A stretch of DNA of 64,000 nucleotides from Cylicocyclus nassatus (Eukaryota > Nematoda > Chromadorea > Rhabditida > Strongylidae): contig CATQJL010000112.1 in the NCBI GenBank assembly GCA_958299035.1, positions 42,102,833 through 42,166,832 of the forward strand, in the 5' to 3' direction. The notes beneath the pieces were generated by a model. The model had not been told where the DNA came from. It searched no databases and saw only the letters and a list, made by a program, of their open reading frames with translations. The position numbers and the translations under genes are program-made. Below, piece after piece: positions 23,607 to 35,814 of this stretch. The stretch's first letter is position 1; every line of letters starts with the position of its first letter.

Positions 23607-26600
23607 ATGGCCGAGGAGTTTGATGATGATTTCCAAGACAACTCAGATTCGGGAAGCGAACTCGATGAGGAGGCAAGCTATTGCTTTAGTTTGTAAAAGA
23701 TTAACGATCTAATTTTGGACTCAAACATCTCCTGAAGTGTGTTACATTTGTTTTTGTTTATTTAAGTGCAAAGAGATCGAAGTAGCTGTTGCTTCGTTGA
23801 TTAGGACAGATATCCAAACCATTATAATGAAAAAATCACCTATGTTTTTTCCCCATTTTGCTGTGAAAAAACACGAGAGAAGTAGCAAGTTTTTGTCTTG
23901 ACTTTTTCGCTGACAGCTTCAGAAACAAGGATTATTGGATTGAATTTGCAGTAAAATCAATTCTGTGGAAGCAGTATGATTGGGATCACAGCGCGTTACA
24001 GTTTAGGAAAGTTAACGATAGATATGTATAAGCTGTATGGTGCAAAGCACCAGACAATAATTGATTTCCTGTGCCCTCTGCTGCGCAACAGAAGTGCTGA
24101 AGATTTTTATTTTGCATATTTTTTCATAGTAAATAGCTATAAACTATAGCGCTATAGTGTAGCTTTAGTGGATAGTCGGCTGGATGCGAAGGCTACTTAA
24201 CTGTTGGTATGCTTTCAAATTTGGTTTCACTTATGACTCGCTAATTTGCAGCGATGTTAGGTAAATAGAACCTTCATGCTAAATCTGCGTTAACCTTTTC
24301 TAGGTCTCATAATGTTCATACACCGTCACTCTCTGTTTGGAAAAATTCTTCATTCAATGCGGACGAGGTTTATGTTTGAGTTGACTTCATCTGTCTAATA
24401 ATGGGAAGAGCTTATAAGATTTGCCAGTCCTCTCTCAACTTGTGGCTCGACTGAACGATCTTTCTCGCCGTTTTTGCCAATAAATTTCGCCATAGTTGTT
24501 GTGCAATAAAGTCCAATATCTTATCGCATCATGCTTTCATCAAACACAATGGTGTTTTTTATTCTGACTCATCCGTCTACATGAACAGTTCAACACATAA
24601 ATGCGGTATAGCCGTGGCTGCAAAGTGCCATCGCGATAAACTAGAGATTGAAGATTTTGCTTCAGTTGTTGATAATTCTTATACTAACGTATGTGGGCAT
24701 CTTACACACCTTTTTTATTACAACTCTATTCAAGGCCATAAGCGAAGATGATGGAATTGCCATGGAACAAGAAGATACGAGTCGTGAAGTCCTCAAAGAA
24801 ACACCAAATTTGGAGGCCAAGGTCTGTGTAACTTATTAGATTTTCAAGATTTGGTCAAAGTCCATCCATCTGCTTTATCGTAAACAAATACTTGGGGCGA
24901 TGTCAGCACAACTTTTTTGCAAAAGAAATGCTTTCAAAATACAAAGTATCTAAAAAATATGGCTGATGTTCGATTCTGAATAATATATCGCATCAAGAAC
25001 ATACGTTTCTGCGAGCACTATTTTGTGAAGCTGGCTTCAACTCAAGGTTATAGCAGGAATAGAGTCGTCTCTCTCTTCATTACCTCAAATAAGCCATTTT
25101 CATAGTGGCGTCTTCCTTAACTGCCATTTGCGGGAAAATCTCGAAACGCTCAAACTTTTTGAAGTACGATTCTCAGCTCACCGGTTCCACAGTTAATTTT
25201 TCTGTAATGCAGATCATATAGCGAGAGCAGGTTTTCAGAGGTTCTTTGGAATACCAGTCTCAGAGCCTACGGTGCTACCGGCAATGCTTACATCTAGAAT
25301 TAGCGACCTCACAAGGGAGAGTCCTTTTGGTCGAAGTAGTCCTTTCACATGAATTTGATACTACTATAAAGAGCATCGAATTCCAAATTCATCTTTGTTA
25401 TCTCCGAGCGCCTGTGGACGTCGAGCTATGAGCGTGTATTGAGTTGAAAAATCAAATGCAACAGAATTACAACAAAATTCGTCAGAGTTACTCAGACGGT
25501 CCAGTGTTGATTAGCAGAGCACTTTGAACAATACCTTTTGTTCAAAACGCTCATACTCAACGAAGCTCTATTTGAGGGCTGAAAAGACCGTAAAATTTGT
25601 TTACCCAGATTATAGTCCGTTTTCGCACCAAGAAAATATTTATAACTCGCATGCAAATGCGCTCGGCAGATACTGAAATCAGATTCTTGATCACTGTTCG
25701 ATGCTCTTTAGAGTGAGGTATAAGGCTAATCGGACCTCCCTTGTCAGTTACTCTGTAGGAAAGTTTCTAGCTTATGATGGATATTTTTTTGCAAAATTTG
25801 CATAAACCTTTCTCTAAGTTGAAGCCAGTTCTATAATGTGATGCTTGAAGAAACGCAAACGCTTTTTTGACTTTCGTAGCACTTTTTCTGAACTCCCTTA
25901 GAGTCCGTTTCCAACGAAGGCGGACGCTCATATAAGGTTCGCCGGGCGCCGTCATGTCCTTTTTTTGCGCTTCAGACCCCTCAGTGACGACGAGACGTGG
26001 ATGTTAATAAGTTATCAATGGCAATGGCGTTCACTGGCGATCGCCTATACCTGCAAATCCACACTGATAAATGCTTCCGTGAATCATTCGAACTTAAAGA
26101 AATCTATTCGAATTCATCTTCAAGGAACGATCCCAGCTTAATGTGGCGCACTGAAATGAATCGCATATAGACGATGCGTCTTGATGAGCTGATTCCAAAT
26201 CTGTCTTCCACATCTGCGATGCGCCGCTTGGAGAATTGTATGAGCATCCATATTCAAAATTCTGCAAGCATCTAGGCCACACCTTCAAAAATTCGTTGTT
26301 TAGAAGCATTATCTGTATCACCGGTAAATGTGAGCATTTTCTTAAATTATCAGACTTAATTACATGCTGGTCACGCACTCTCAAGTTGGATTTTAAAGCA
26401 CATCATGCATTGAAATCCCAGTGACTCCACATATTCAACTGCTTATAACTTTTTCCAACAAAAAAAAAACGGTATCGCAGATATGGAAGGTAGGTTTGAA
26501 ATCAGCCCGTCAAGGATATCTAGTGATATGCAGTTCATTCCAATTCGCCACCTTAGGTTGGGGTCGTTCCCTTGTAAGACCCATCATAGGATATTTCGAT

Positions 26601-29423
26601 TTTCTGACCCATTAGGAGCGCTGTTAATGGATCAGGAGTAGGTTTTTCTCCCAGTGACTGAACGATGCGTCCGCGTTCTCAGCTATTCTTTCCACTTTTT
26701 CGGTGTGGATTATCGTAGATCACTTTTTTCTCGAACATTGTTCTCTTTTAAAAATGATGGAGTTTTTGTGAGAATGGGATGATTTTAGCTGAGGACTATA
26801 AAGTGAAGATATACGCTACGAACGCGTGGTGCAAATTTTAGCGATGCGTCGCATTGTCTCTGAAGGACATACATTTAGAACTTCGGTGTAAGGACAGAAA
26901 TCATGTCTGAGTCGTTTTACATGGCCAGAAGAGTTCGTTATTACCTTTTGTACATTCCACGCTGATTTTATTATGATTCCATTTCCACAGGCGTGCTGCT
27001 CAATGATTATCATCGAAAAATTGTTGATTGACATTTACGAAGCTTGCTTGCTTTGTCCACTTCTTAAACTAGGCGCAGCTCAAAATTACCTGATACTATA
27101 TTACAACATGTGAAAATCGAAGTTTACAGGTCATGACGGTTGAGGATCTTGCCCGCGAGATGAATGACATCATAGAAGAAGTGTCGGCGATCTTGAGAAT
27201 TGGTCATGGCCATTGCCGTATACTTCTTCATAAATTTAACTGGAATAAGGAAAGCTTGCTGGAGAGGTACACTCTTGTCTTCTCTAATTGCCAGTTTGTC
27301 TCAGTCCTTCAAAAAAAGTGTTCCAGGTATTATGAAAATCCGGACACTGACGCTTTTCTGAGGAAAGCCCAAGTTTTACCTCGTAAAGCTGCACCACCTC
27401 CAGTGTCGTCCGTTGGTGAATGCGAAATTTGCTGCAACACTGCCCCGCTTGGCGGTTTGGACTGCTATCATTGGGCATGTTCATGTTGCTGGCAAATGTA
27501 TCTCAATACCAAAGTCAGTTTTTTATCGATAAATTTACTTTTCCGAGACCGTATATTGCAGATCATGAATGATTCTACCAGTGAGATTCAGTGCATATTC
27601 AACGGCTGTCAGTTGCTTGTACAAGATGAGAAAGTGAGTCATTGTAAAAAGAAAGCGTTGGATGAATAGATGTTGAACTGATTTTCAAAGGTCATGCAAT
27701 ATATCAAAAGCGAAGCAGTTCGTAGTGCCTATCAACGTTTGAAAATCAACAGCTTCGTGGAAGGAAACCGTCTTCTAAAATGGTGTCCTGGTCTCGACTG
27801 CGGAAAGGCGCTCAAGGTTGAGGTCCTAGCACTTGTTTCTTTGATAGGATGTTTGTGTTGTGTTTTGAGGTAATCACTTGATTTGTCATCGTCGTTGTAT
27901 CATTTTACTCTCGCGTTTCCTTCACTTTCGATTCTTTGATTTTTTTTCCTCCAATGTCGAATAATTTCACATATGAATTTGCCGTTGATCTGTCCATTTC
28001 GGGTTGCGGAGAGTTCTTGAGTTACATAATTTGGCTATTTTTTCCAACATTTGACAGCGCGGTAGCGCAAAAACTTTCGCGCAAGGCAAATTACAATCTT
28101 TTGGTAACTACAGTCGCTTGTTGTTTTCTATGTATCATATTAGTCTAATGAGTAGGTAACCTCACCTTCTCTCTATCACATCATGAACGATACAAATTCG
28201 AAATCATTTTCAGGTCGGTTACTCGGAGCCTCGTCCTGTTGTATGCTCCTGTGGAATGCGATTTTGCTTTGGATGCGCTCATGAATGGCATGAACCAGTC
28301 AACTGTCGGCTGTTGAAACTTTGGTTGAAAAAGTGCAGTGATGATTCAGAAACTAGCAACTGGATCAACGCCAATACTAAGGAGTGTCCTAAGTGTCAGG
28401 TTAGAAATAACGTATGCAATTTTCAATTCACATGAAGTATGACCAGGTTACCATTGAAAAAGACGGTGGTTGCAACCATATGGTTTGCAAAAACACTGCT
28501 TGTCGCATGGAGTTCTGTTGGATCTGTTTGGGACCATGGGAACCGCACGGAAGCAGCTGGTATAATTGCAATAGGTGAGTGACATCATCTGTAAGTGCAC
28601 GAGAAGCAAATATATTACTTTGCTCAAGGTACGACGACTCTCGCGCTAAGCAAGCGAGGGATGCACAGGAGCTTTCCCGGGCAAATCTTCAACGTTACCT
28701 ACATTATTACAACCGGTTTATGAATCATCAACAGAGCTTAAAGCTTGAAAACAAGGTGACTCCCTATTCACTCTCTCAATTTGATGTTGATATGTGTCTG
28801 CTTCAGCTGTACACTACCGTGAAAGGAAAGATGGAATTGATGCAGGCGCATATGTCATGGATTGAAGTTTGTCCTTTTCTAATTGTAGAGTCTACAGACT
28901 GATTTGATATTCAGGTCCAATTTCTGCGTAAAGCTGTAGATGTTCTATCTGAGTGTCGCAGAACACTCATGTACACTTATGCCTTCGCCTATTACCTTAA
29001 AAGAGATAATCATGCCGAAATTTTTGAAGGAAATCAGCGGGTAAATGCTTCATCTGTAATTTAATTTGCTGTCTTGACTGTTGATGGCCAGCTGATCAGG
29101 TTGTCCATCTAGTTTCACTCCTAGATATCACCATTGTAGAATTGGCCGGCGATAATATCCATACTAATGTTTTTACAGGATCTTGAGATGGCGACGGAGC
29201 AGTTATCACAATTTCTTGAACGTGATTTGGAAAACGAAAATCTAGTCACTTTGAAACAGAAGGTATCAAATCGTCTTTTTATCATCGCATGTTGGACATT
29301 TTTTGAGGAGAGAGTTGATTTTAGGTACAGGACAATTACCGTTACGTAGATCAGCGACGTCTAGTCTTGCTTAAACATTGTCAAGAAGGAACTGAGCGAG
29401 ATATCTGGCAATACACTGCATGA
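23607..29423 (+). CDS. ari-1: Ariadne-1, RBR-type E3 ubiquitin ligase
   Basis: RING-between-RING ligase that takes ubiquitin from an E2 onto its own Rcat cysteine and then to substrate; the family works with neddylated cullins. Exons: 23607-23672, 24735-24821, 27130-27266, 27327-27513, 27562-27633, 27691-27816, 28214-28399, 28447-28574, 28629-28755, 28807-28866, 28915-29040, 29179-29262, 29325-29423; total 494 aa, the size I recall for the C. elegans orthologue. Order: acidic N-terminus, UBA-like helices (52-97), RING1 (C129, C132, C143, H145, C148, C151, C170, C175), IBR (C215, C220, C236, C238, C243, C246, H251, C256), Rcat (C283, C286, catalytic C296 in GGCNHMVC), then the Ariadne domain (330-494) ending DIWQYTA. 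ATG 23607 was chosen because the acidic family N-terminus begins there, although the frame is open upstream. Intron 1 appears to start with GC. Intron 2 contains two foldbacks. Confidence 0.95.
25300..25755. repeat. Foldback in ari-1 intron 2 (first)
   Basis: ACAAGGGAG with GTCC at about 25311 is mirrored by GGACCTCCCTTGT at about 25735. Inner segments also pair: AAAGAGCATCGAA (about 25368) with TTCGATGCTCTTT (about 25697), and CCGAGCGC with GCGCTCGG. It looks like an old MITE of about 450 bp. Confidence 0.5.
26095..26605. repeat. Foldback in ari-1 intron 2 (second)
   Basis: The left arm contains GGAACGATCCCAGCTTAATG and CTTCCACATCTGCGATGCG. The right arm has the diverged complement, CGCAGATATGGAAGG and TTAGGTTGGGGTCGTTCC. 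The arms of about 130-150 bp are separated by about 220 bp. The short ORFs in this interval are explained by the repeat. Confidence 0.5.
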
Positions 29424-30975
29424 GTCACCTGCTGCTTGGTACTCACCTGCTCAGGGAGGTGCAAGTGATTCATTTCCCATGTGTGACTCCTAACAATGTA
29501 TTCGTTTCATTTGAGCGAAATATAGCTGAGATATCCAAGAAATCGTAATATTCATTAGTTTTCTCAATACTTGATTCTCATCCGGGTCAGAACTCTTCCC
29601 CAAAAACGTGCTGTACCAGACATTTTGGGTGTCTCATGTCTTGCTAGATCAATTTTGCGCAGTTGTGCTATTCCCATCTTGTCTCAACGGCGTTGTTTTG
29701 TTTTGTACGGTTTCACCTTTCCCCCTTTCTCTTAGTTTGATTATGGCTGAAAGTTATTGCACATCGCTTCAATAGTAATTGCTGGTCAATTGATTGATAA
29801 TGCAGTTCTTTCCTTGACTTTGCTTTTAGGATGTATTCCTAACCGATATCATTAGTTTTCTGATTTGTAAATATTCGTTTAAGATCACCTCTTCACTGAT
29901 CCCTAAGGGTTAAATACTTTAATATTTCCATTGCAAAGTTGCCTTATCTCTTGAAGATTGATGTATAGATGATGAAGATTAATTTATGTTTTGCACACGC
30001 GCATCGAGAATAAACGTGCTGAAAGTACCGAAGTATAGGTTCACACATTTTTTACAGCTGCTGTTCAGCTCGAACATTTATGATGGAAATATAGGTTCTC
30101 AAAATCATGACGACGAATTCAGCTCCAATCTTAACGTCCATCCAAACATTGCAAAGGCGCGAAACACTCAAAGAAAACTATAATAATGCTTACCTCAGTT
30201 ATCTTGAGAGTATCCAAGAATACTTTTCAGAATCTTCTGCCGGGTATTCAAGTATGGCGCAAAATTCCGAAACCATCCTGATAGAATGAGATGGTTTTTG
30301 ATGGAGATATGATAAGGCAGCTTGTCCAGCAAGCTCAGGGGCTGATAGTTGCTATCCCCACCAACCTTCAGGATTCACGACCGGTATGGAAATCCTCGAG
30401 TGAAGTGCAACGCATGAGTTTTATATTCCACTGCTCTAGACGAATTCACTTCGCAAAAAGGCATGGAGAGCCGTAGAAAGTAATGGAATCAAGACGCTGC
30501 GAATTACCGCTAAGACATGCAGGTCTAAAAATTGTTGTTTGCGTGAAAACTTTGGTGCTCACTATGTTCACAGGTAAAGGATAGATCACTTGAAGGTAAA
30601 TGAACAAAAGAAGTTCACAACTCTGGAGCGCCAAGTAGCAAATTTTTCTTTCATCTTCGCTACCCTCCCTTCACAAAATTATGTGGCCTGAAGATGTATC
30701 ATGTTATACGAGTCGTACGAATCTTTTGCTAGAAATCTTTGTTTGATATTCAATGAATTGACAGATACGAATGATATAACCTGTAAAATAATTTAATGCA
30801 TATTGCAGTCAAGCATGACAATATGAAGTACTTGACGTAGTACGACAATGTCATTCTACGAATGCAGCTCACAAAGTAAATTTCCACGGCTGCTAATGAA
30901 AGACAATGATATTTTAAAAGTCACTTCCTAAACTCACGTATTGCCACTACAACGTAACAGTCTATCGAGTCCAAA
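29424..30975. other. ari-1 3' flank; no second gene recognised
   Basis: This holds the ari-1 3' UTR. The first plus-strand AATAAA I see is at 30009-30014, about 590 bp after the stop, so the true cleavage site is uncertain. An ORF at 30107-30289 has a coding-like composition but no domain I recognise and no convincing splice partner. Confidence 0.4.
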
Positions 30976-31990
30976 GAGGCGCTAATTCCAGCATCCGGGC
31001 ACCAAAAACTTTTTGATAAGGATTTAGCTCATATCGATTTAGGGGGAGGGGGTATCCGACCCGCTGATGCTGAGTATCATATTGGTTTTGTACCATGGCG
31101 TGATTTTCCGGGATTAGGTGGGTACACGGTAGGAGGTCAAAATCACGGATCTCACTGAAACTTATCCCAAGGGTGTTATACGACCTGCTGATGCCGATAT
31201 CATAATGGTTTCGTACGGCTGCGTCATTTTTAGGGTTATGGTGGTTTGCCTTTGGGTGTCGAAATCACGAATTTACCTGAAACTTGGCCCAGGGGGTTAT
31301 TCGACATGCTGATCACAATCATCATACTCACGTTGCGTTTTGGGAGCTTTCCGCGGAGATAGGGTGGATATATGGTAGGGAGAAAAATTACAGCCCTCTC
31401 TGAAATTTTGTGCAAGGGGTTATCTGACCTGCTGCGAATATAATGCTTCACTTCGCAAAAAAAGCGTTCGCATGAATTTTATGCGTCATAAAGTGGCCCG
31501 AAAAGCGAAAATGTCTATTAATATGCTGCATCATCGTAATTCCACAATAAAGCGTCATTGCAGATAGCAAGCATGAATGAGTAATTAATATGCTCGCAAA
31601 CCCTTCTTGGTAGAGTTTTGAGCAAATTTGAAATCTCGATCCTCCTACCGTACACCCACCGTAACTCAAGAAAATGATGTTATTTTGGGAAACCGCTGGA
31701 CGAGGTTGAGCAAATTTGTAGTTTTTAGCCCACCGCAAATCCATTGAAAGGCCCAAAATGCGAAAAGAATGTGATATTCGAGACCAGCGCGTCGGATGAA
31801 CCCGTGGGCCAATTTCAGCGAGATCCGTGATGTTGAGCCTCTACCACGTACCCACCGTAACCCCCGAAAAAGACGTTTTAGTACAAAACCAATATGATAT
31901 TCGGGATCAGCGGATCGGATAAACCCCCTAGACCAAGTTTGAGCGAAATCCATGCAAAAAATTTTGGGCCCAGACACTGGAATAGCGTCG
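30976..31990. repeat. Inverted satellite made of ~120-bp units
   Basis: On the left (31046-31445) a unit of about 120 bp beginning GGGGTTATYCGACC, with GCTGAT, a TATCAT block, a GGTGGGTACACGGTAG block and CTGAAACTT, repeats about three times. On the right (about 31600-31930) the complementary unit repeats (CACCGTAACCCCCGAAAA, GATCAGCGGATCGGATAA). The outer edges also mirror: CGCTAATTCCAGCATCCGGG against the complement near 31960-31990. Related single units occur at about 54900-55150. Confidence 0.65.
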
Positions 31991-32275
31991 AAAAAATTTT
32001 CGAGTCTAGAAAACAGCAGTAGAATATGCAACAGTGCAAGATATTTCTATAGACACTGGAGTGTTACATATGAGAAGGTAGTCGGAAAAAACTCTGAAAG
32101 AGTGAATTATTATGATAAGCTAGATACTTGGAAATCGCTTCAATTATGATACAATGCGGCGAACCTTCTTTCGAGAAGCATACTATGGATATATGAATGC
32201 GAAGATGTTAACTCGTTTTCGTGTTGAATCCTTCCTTTCTGAACAGTTTCACAATGTTTGAGAGACAAAAAAAAA

Positions 32276-32281
32276 TTTATT
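32276..32281 (-). promoter_or_regulatory. Polyadenylation signal AATAAA of the zinc-finger gene
   Basis: AATAAA on the minus strand 28 bases past the stop codon at 32309, a normal spacing for a short nematode 3' UTR. Confidence 0.55.
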
Positions 32282-32308
32282 AACATGTCGCCAACCTGGT
32301 TCGAAACT

Positions 32309-33633
32309 TTATACCACTGATCTGCAAGTTGACTCTTCTGTCTGGTGAACTTTGGTACTTCCTTGGGAGATTTCTTCCATTTTTTCCTCAATTGCCTTCC
32401 TCATTGCATGTATGCGTTCTGCATCGTTATTCTTCAGAGACCTTTTCATTTCCTCCACCATTTGAGCGACCACCTGCAGTTGGTTATTTAAGCAGATGTT
32501 GGACGAAGTAGAGTATGCATACAGCGTCAAGTTGGTTGAACTCATCCTCCACCCTACTGAGCGGATCGCCGGAAGAGCAATTTTCAAACGTAGATGGTGA
32601 AGCCGGAGACATAGTTTCGCATTCCTCGGGGACGTCATCTCTCACGAACTGTCGATGATGCTGTCAATAAAGTGATGGTGAGAATCATAAAAATGCAATC
32701 TGTACGAAAATGACATACGATGAGCTCTGTAGGAAGCTTTAACAGCCTTCTGTGCTGTACATCGTTCGCAGGTGTTCGAAGAGCTTCTGTTGTTATTTTG
32801 TGTCCCAGATGACCTGCGCAATATTTGTAGTGAACAAAGCCTTGAGTGTCTTCAAAAACCTGGGGAACAGTTATCAACGGTCTCATTAGGTGTGCATCGT
32901 GATACCTTGAGAAAAGCGGGGCAGTCCCGATGAACTTTTACACTTGTTCTGTATGCCCGCTTGAGAACCTTGGGATCAACGACGGCTCCAGTCCCTCCCG
33001 AGAATCTGCAGCGCAGATACACTATCTTTCCATGCGGAGTGCACCGAGATGTTCGAGTTGAGAAATTTGTACAAGTGATATTCTCAACATCGTTCAACCA
33101 CGTCTACAACAATGTATGATAATTGCTACTTTCAGAGCGACTACTCATGGTAACCTCAAATTCAGTGCGGCTCGCAAAGGTTCCACTTCTTACAGCGAAG
33201 GTGCCATGCGCGCTATTCCCACGATCATGCTCGGAATTGCAATGCACTGCCAACTCTTCCACGGTGTGCAATTTTTTCGAACAAGCGGGACATGTGATTG
33301 TTCCTTTAACAGCAAGCTGGTGCACTTTCTAAATAACGAGTAATTGAGTAAACAGAGCGACATAGAAAGTCCTCTATTTTGATATCACCTTGTTGTGCAA
33401 CCAAAGGCCGCTGCGGGAATAAAACTGTCCTCCACAGACACTGCATGCAAATGACCTTCGGTCTACCTTGGATGCTCTCCCAATCTCCTTCTTTATGGCT
33501 TCAAGTTCCTCTTTTTTGATATGATGAACGTTGCGATAATGGGCGTATAAATGGCAACGTTTCATCGGTCCTCTACCACACCGAGAACAACTGTATTTCT
33601 TCACATCCTCCTGAGATGTCAGCTTTCTCGGAG
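32309..33633 (-). CDS. C2H2 zinc-finger protein with transposase-like (MULE/FAR1-type) DNA-binding module
   Basis: Exons on the minus strand: 33633-33389, 33328-33155, 33103-32906, 32859-32719, 32660-32523, 32473-32309 (TAA); all junctions after the first are phase 0 with GT-AG ends. Exon order gives zinc fingers (CSRCGRGPMKRCHLYAHYRNVH, split here as CSRCGRG and CHLYAHYRNVH; CSVCGGQFYSRSGLWLH; CPACSKKLHTVEELAVH with a distal CNSEH), then an EFETWLNDVE-type segment with Cys-containing strands and DCPAFLKV followed by YCAGHLGH, then an acidic linker and a C-terminal helix (VVAQMVEEMKRSLKNN). The middle module matches the DNA-binding part found in nematode MULE-derived proteins; no transposase catalytic core follows. 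The first listed exon begins at an acceptor needing one base from upstream, so the start is missing. A candidate exon ends at 37120. Confidence 0.75.
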
Positions 33634-33884
33634 CTAAACATATGAAATTTCCAGTCAATAAATAGCAAGGAATTATAAGCAGAACATTTGTGAAATTTCA
33701 CGACACTTAACGTTTACAAACTTCCAAATGCTATGCGGTGAGGCTGACTACTTAGTCGCACGCATAATCCAGAAAGGAAGAGGTGCAGAGCTAATTGTAA
33801 GAAGAAAGCTAACATGTAATATGTACATACCGATGCTCTAGAAAACTGTATTTTGCGATGATAACCCGTCTGATCTTTCTCTAT

Positions 33885-35811
33885 GGCCCAGGGCAGAGTT
33901 CACGCGATTTCATCGTTGCGATTCACGGCGACAAGACAAGTGTTAGGAGGTCATTGTATGCCCATCTTGTATTTCGGTTGTGACAGTCAGGTAGGCGCCA
34001 CACTAAGCGACTGTTTTGTTCAGCTGCAGAAGGCACGCAGAATCAACATTAATTTTGTACGGCCCTGCAGCTGGAGCAGGAAATCGTGCGCAGATTCAAT
34101 GTTGACTCTGCGTGCAGAGGTGCGATAGTCGGAGCCGATTCTCCGCCTACCTTCACTTTTGAGCTGGTACAGGGTGACCACCTTCACTTTTGGGTCTGAA
34201 AATTTTTTTTGCTAAAGCTCAAAAGAAGGAAAATAAGCAAAAGGAATGTAAAAGAAAGTAATAAGAGCATATATCTATGTAGTAGGTCGATTCAGGCAGT
34301 AACCGCCGAGAACCTGAATTTCGAATGATAAAATAATGAAAAATCGTTAAAAATCATTCCACTGTTACAAATCTGCTGGCTGAAGACCTCCGCAGTTGCG
34401 ACTTCATAGGTTTTGAAGGGTAAGTGTTGTTCTACCAGACAGTAAAAAAATCAGTTTGATTCGACGAGTGGCCGCCGAGAACGAGAATTTTAAAAACCCT
34501 TAAAAATCTTCTTAATTTTAGGTGCTTAATGACAACTAACATTTAAACTCTTATAAATCCGGACTTTGAAGGTGTGTGATGTTGCGACTTCATAGATTTT
34601 GTAGAGTGAGGTTTGCCCTTTCAGAATATGTCTTAGCTGTACCGATCCATTGAAACATCGCCGAGATCCAGGCTCTTAAAAAAGCGGGTAAAAAACCGTT
34701 TTTCAGCTCATAACTTCTTCGAAACTGCATAAATCATGTTGCGACTTCATAGGTTAGATTCTCCTCTTCAAGAGCTTTCAGATGGTATATAATATGTGGG
34801 GGATTCAATGTTTCTTGCGGCTCTAACCCGAGGTGGAGTACTCCTCTTCACTAATTCTCCACCCCGCCCATTTCAATGTATTGGCGGGAGGCCACCAGTG
34901 GAGAATTAGTGAAGAGAGGTACTCCACCCCGGGCATATGCCGTGGGAGGCGTGAATCACCCACATATTATATATCATTTGAAAGCTCTTGATGAGGAGAA
35001 TCCAACCTATGAAGTCGCAACATGAATTATGCAATTTTGAAGAAGTTATGAGCTGAAAAACGGTTTTTTACCTGCTTTTTTAAGAACCTGGATCTTGGCG
35101 ATCTTTTGATGGATCGGTACAGCTAAGACATATTCTGATAGGGCAAACCTCACCCTACAAAACCTATGAAGTCGCAACATTACACACCTTCAAAGTCCGG
35201 ATTTAAGAGTTTAAATGTCAGTTGTCAATAAGCAACCTAAAATTGAGAAGATATCAAAGGTTTTTTAAAATTCTCGTTCTTGGCGGCCACTCCTCAAATC
35301 AAACTGATTCTTTCACTGCCTGGTAGAACAACACTTACCCTTCAAAACCTATGAAGTCGCAACTGCGGAGGTCTTCAGCCAGCAGATTTGTAACAGTGGA
35401 ATGATTTTTGATTTTTCATTATTTTATCATTCTAAATTCTGGTTCTCAGCGGTTATTTTCCGCGCACTAACGCAATGATCTGAAAGGGTAGATGTTAATG
35501 CCCCCCTCCCCCGGTCAACGTTTTTGGGAGGTGAGTGTCCGGCACTACCACCTTCACTTTTGGCCGGCCAGTGGTAGCTGGGACCACCTTCACTTTTGGT
35601 GGGTCCGGCTCCCCCCATCGCACCTCTGTCTGCGTGCCTTCTGCAGCTGAACAAAACGGTCGCTTAGTCTGGCGCCTACCTTAGCACAATTAGTCGCGTA
35701 GGAAAACTATCACAGCCAAAATGCAAGAAGATCGGCATGCGATGATATTGTTACAGTTGTCCTGTTACGATAAATAGCGACAATAAAATCGCGTGAACTC
35801 TGCCCAAGGCC
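33885..35811. mobile_element. Harbinger-like MITE, copy 2, split by a nested palindrome
   Basis: The outer termini GGCC followed by AGGGCAGAGTTCACGCGAT match copies 1 and 3. TAT is duplicated at both borders (33882-33884 and 35812-35814), consistent with the 3-bp duplication of PIF/Harbinger elements. The central part of the MITE is interrupted by the foldback at 33989-35682. It lies in what may be the first intron of the zinc-finger gene. Confidence 0.7.
33989..35682. mobile_element. 1.7-kb foldback element nested in a MITE
   Basis: The ends are inverted AGGTAGGCGCCA followed by ACTAAGCGAC. The two arms mirror each other nearly throughout, meeting near 34880. TTGCGACTTCATAG occurs three times in the left arm (about 34394, 34582, 34739) and three times as its complement in the right arm. 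ACCACCTTCACTTTTGG motifs near both ends resemble those in the 13798-15340 element. No transposase is present. A clean target duplication was not found, perhaps because the host MITE is eroded. Confidence 0.7.
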
Positions 35812-35814
35812 TAT

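Noticed and set aside
30107..30289. 60-aa ORF with coding-like composition, possible Gag remnant
   Set aside because: No recognised motif, no continuation in phase across a clear intron; not enough support.
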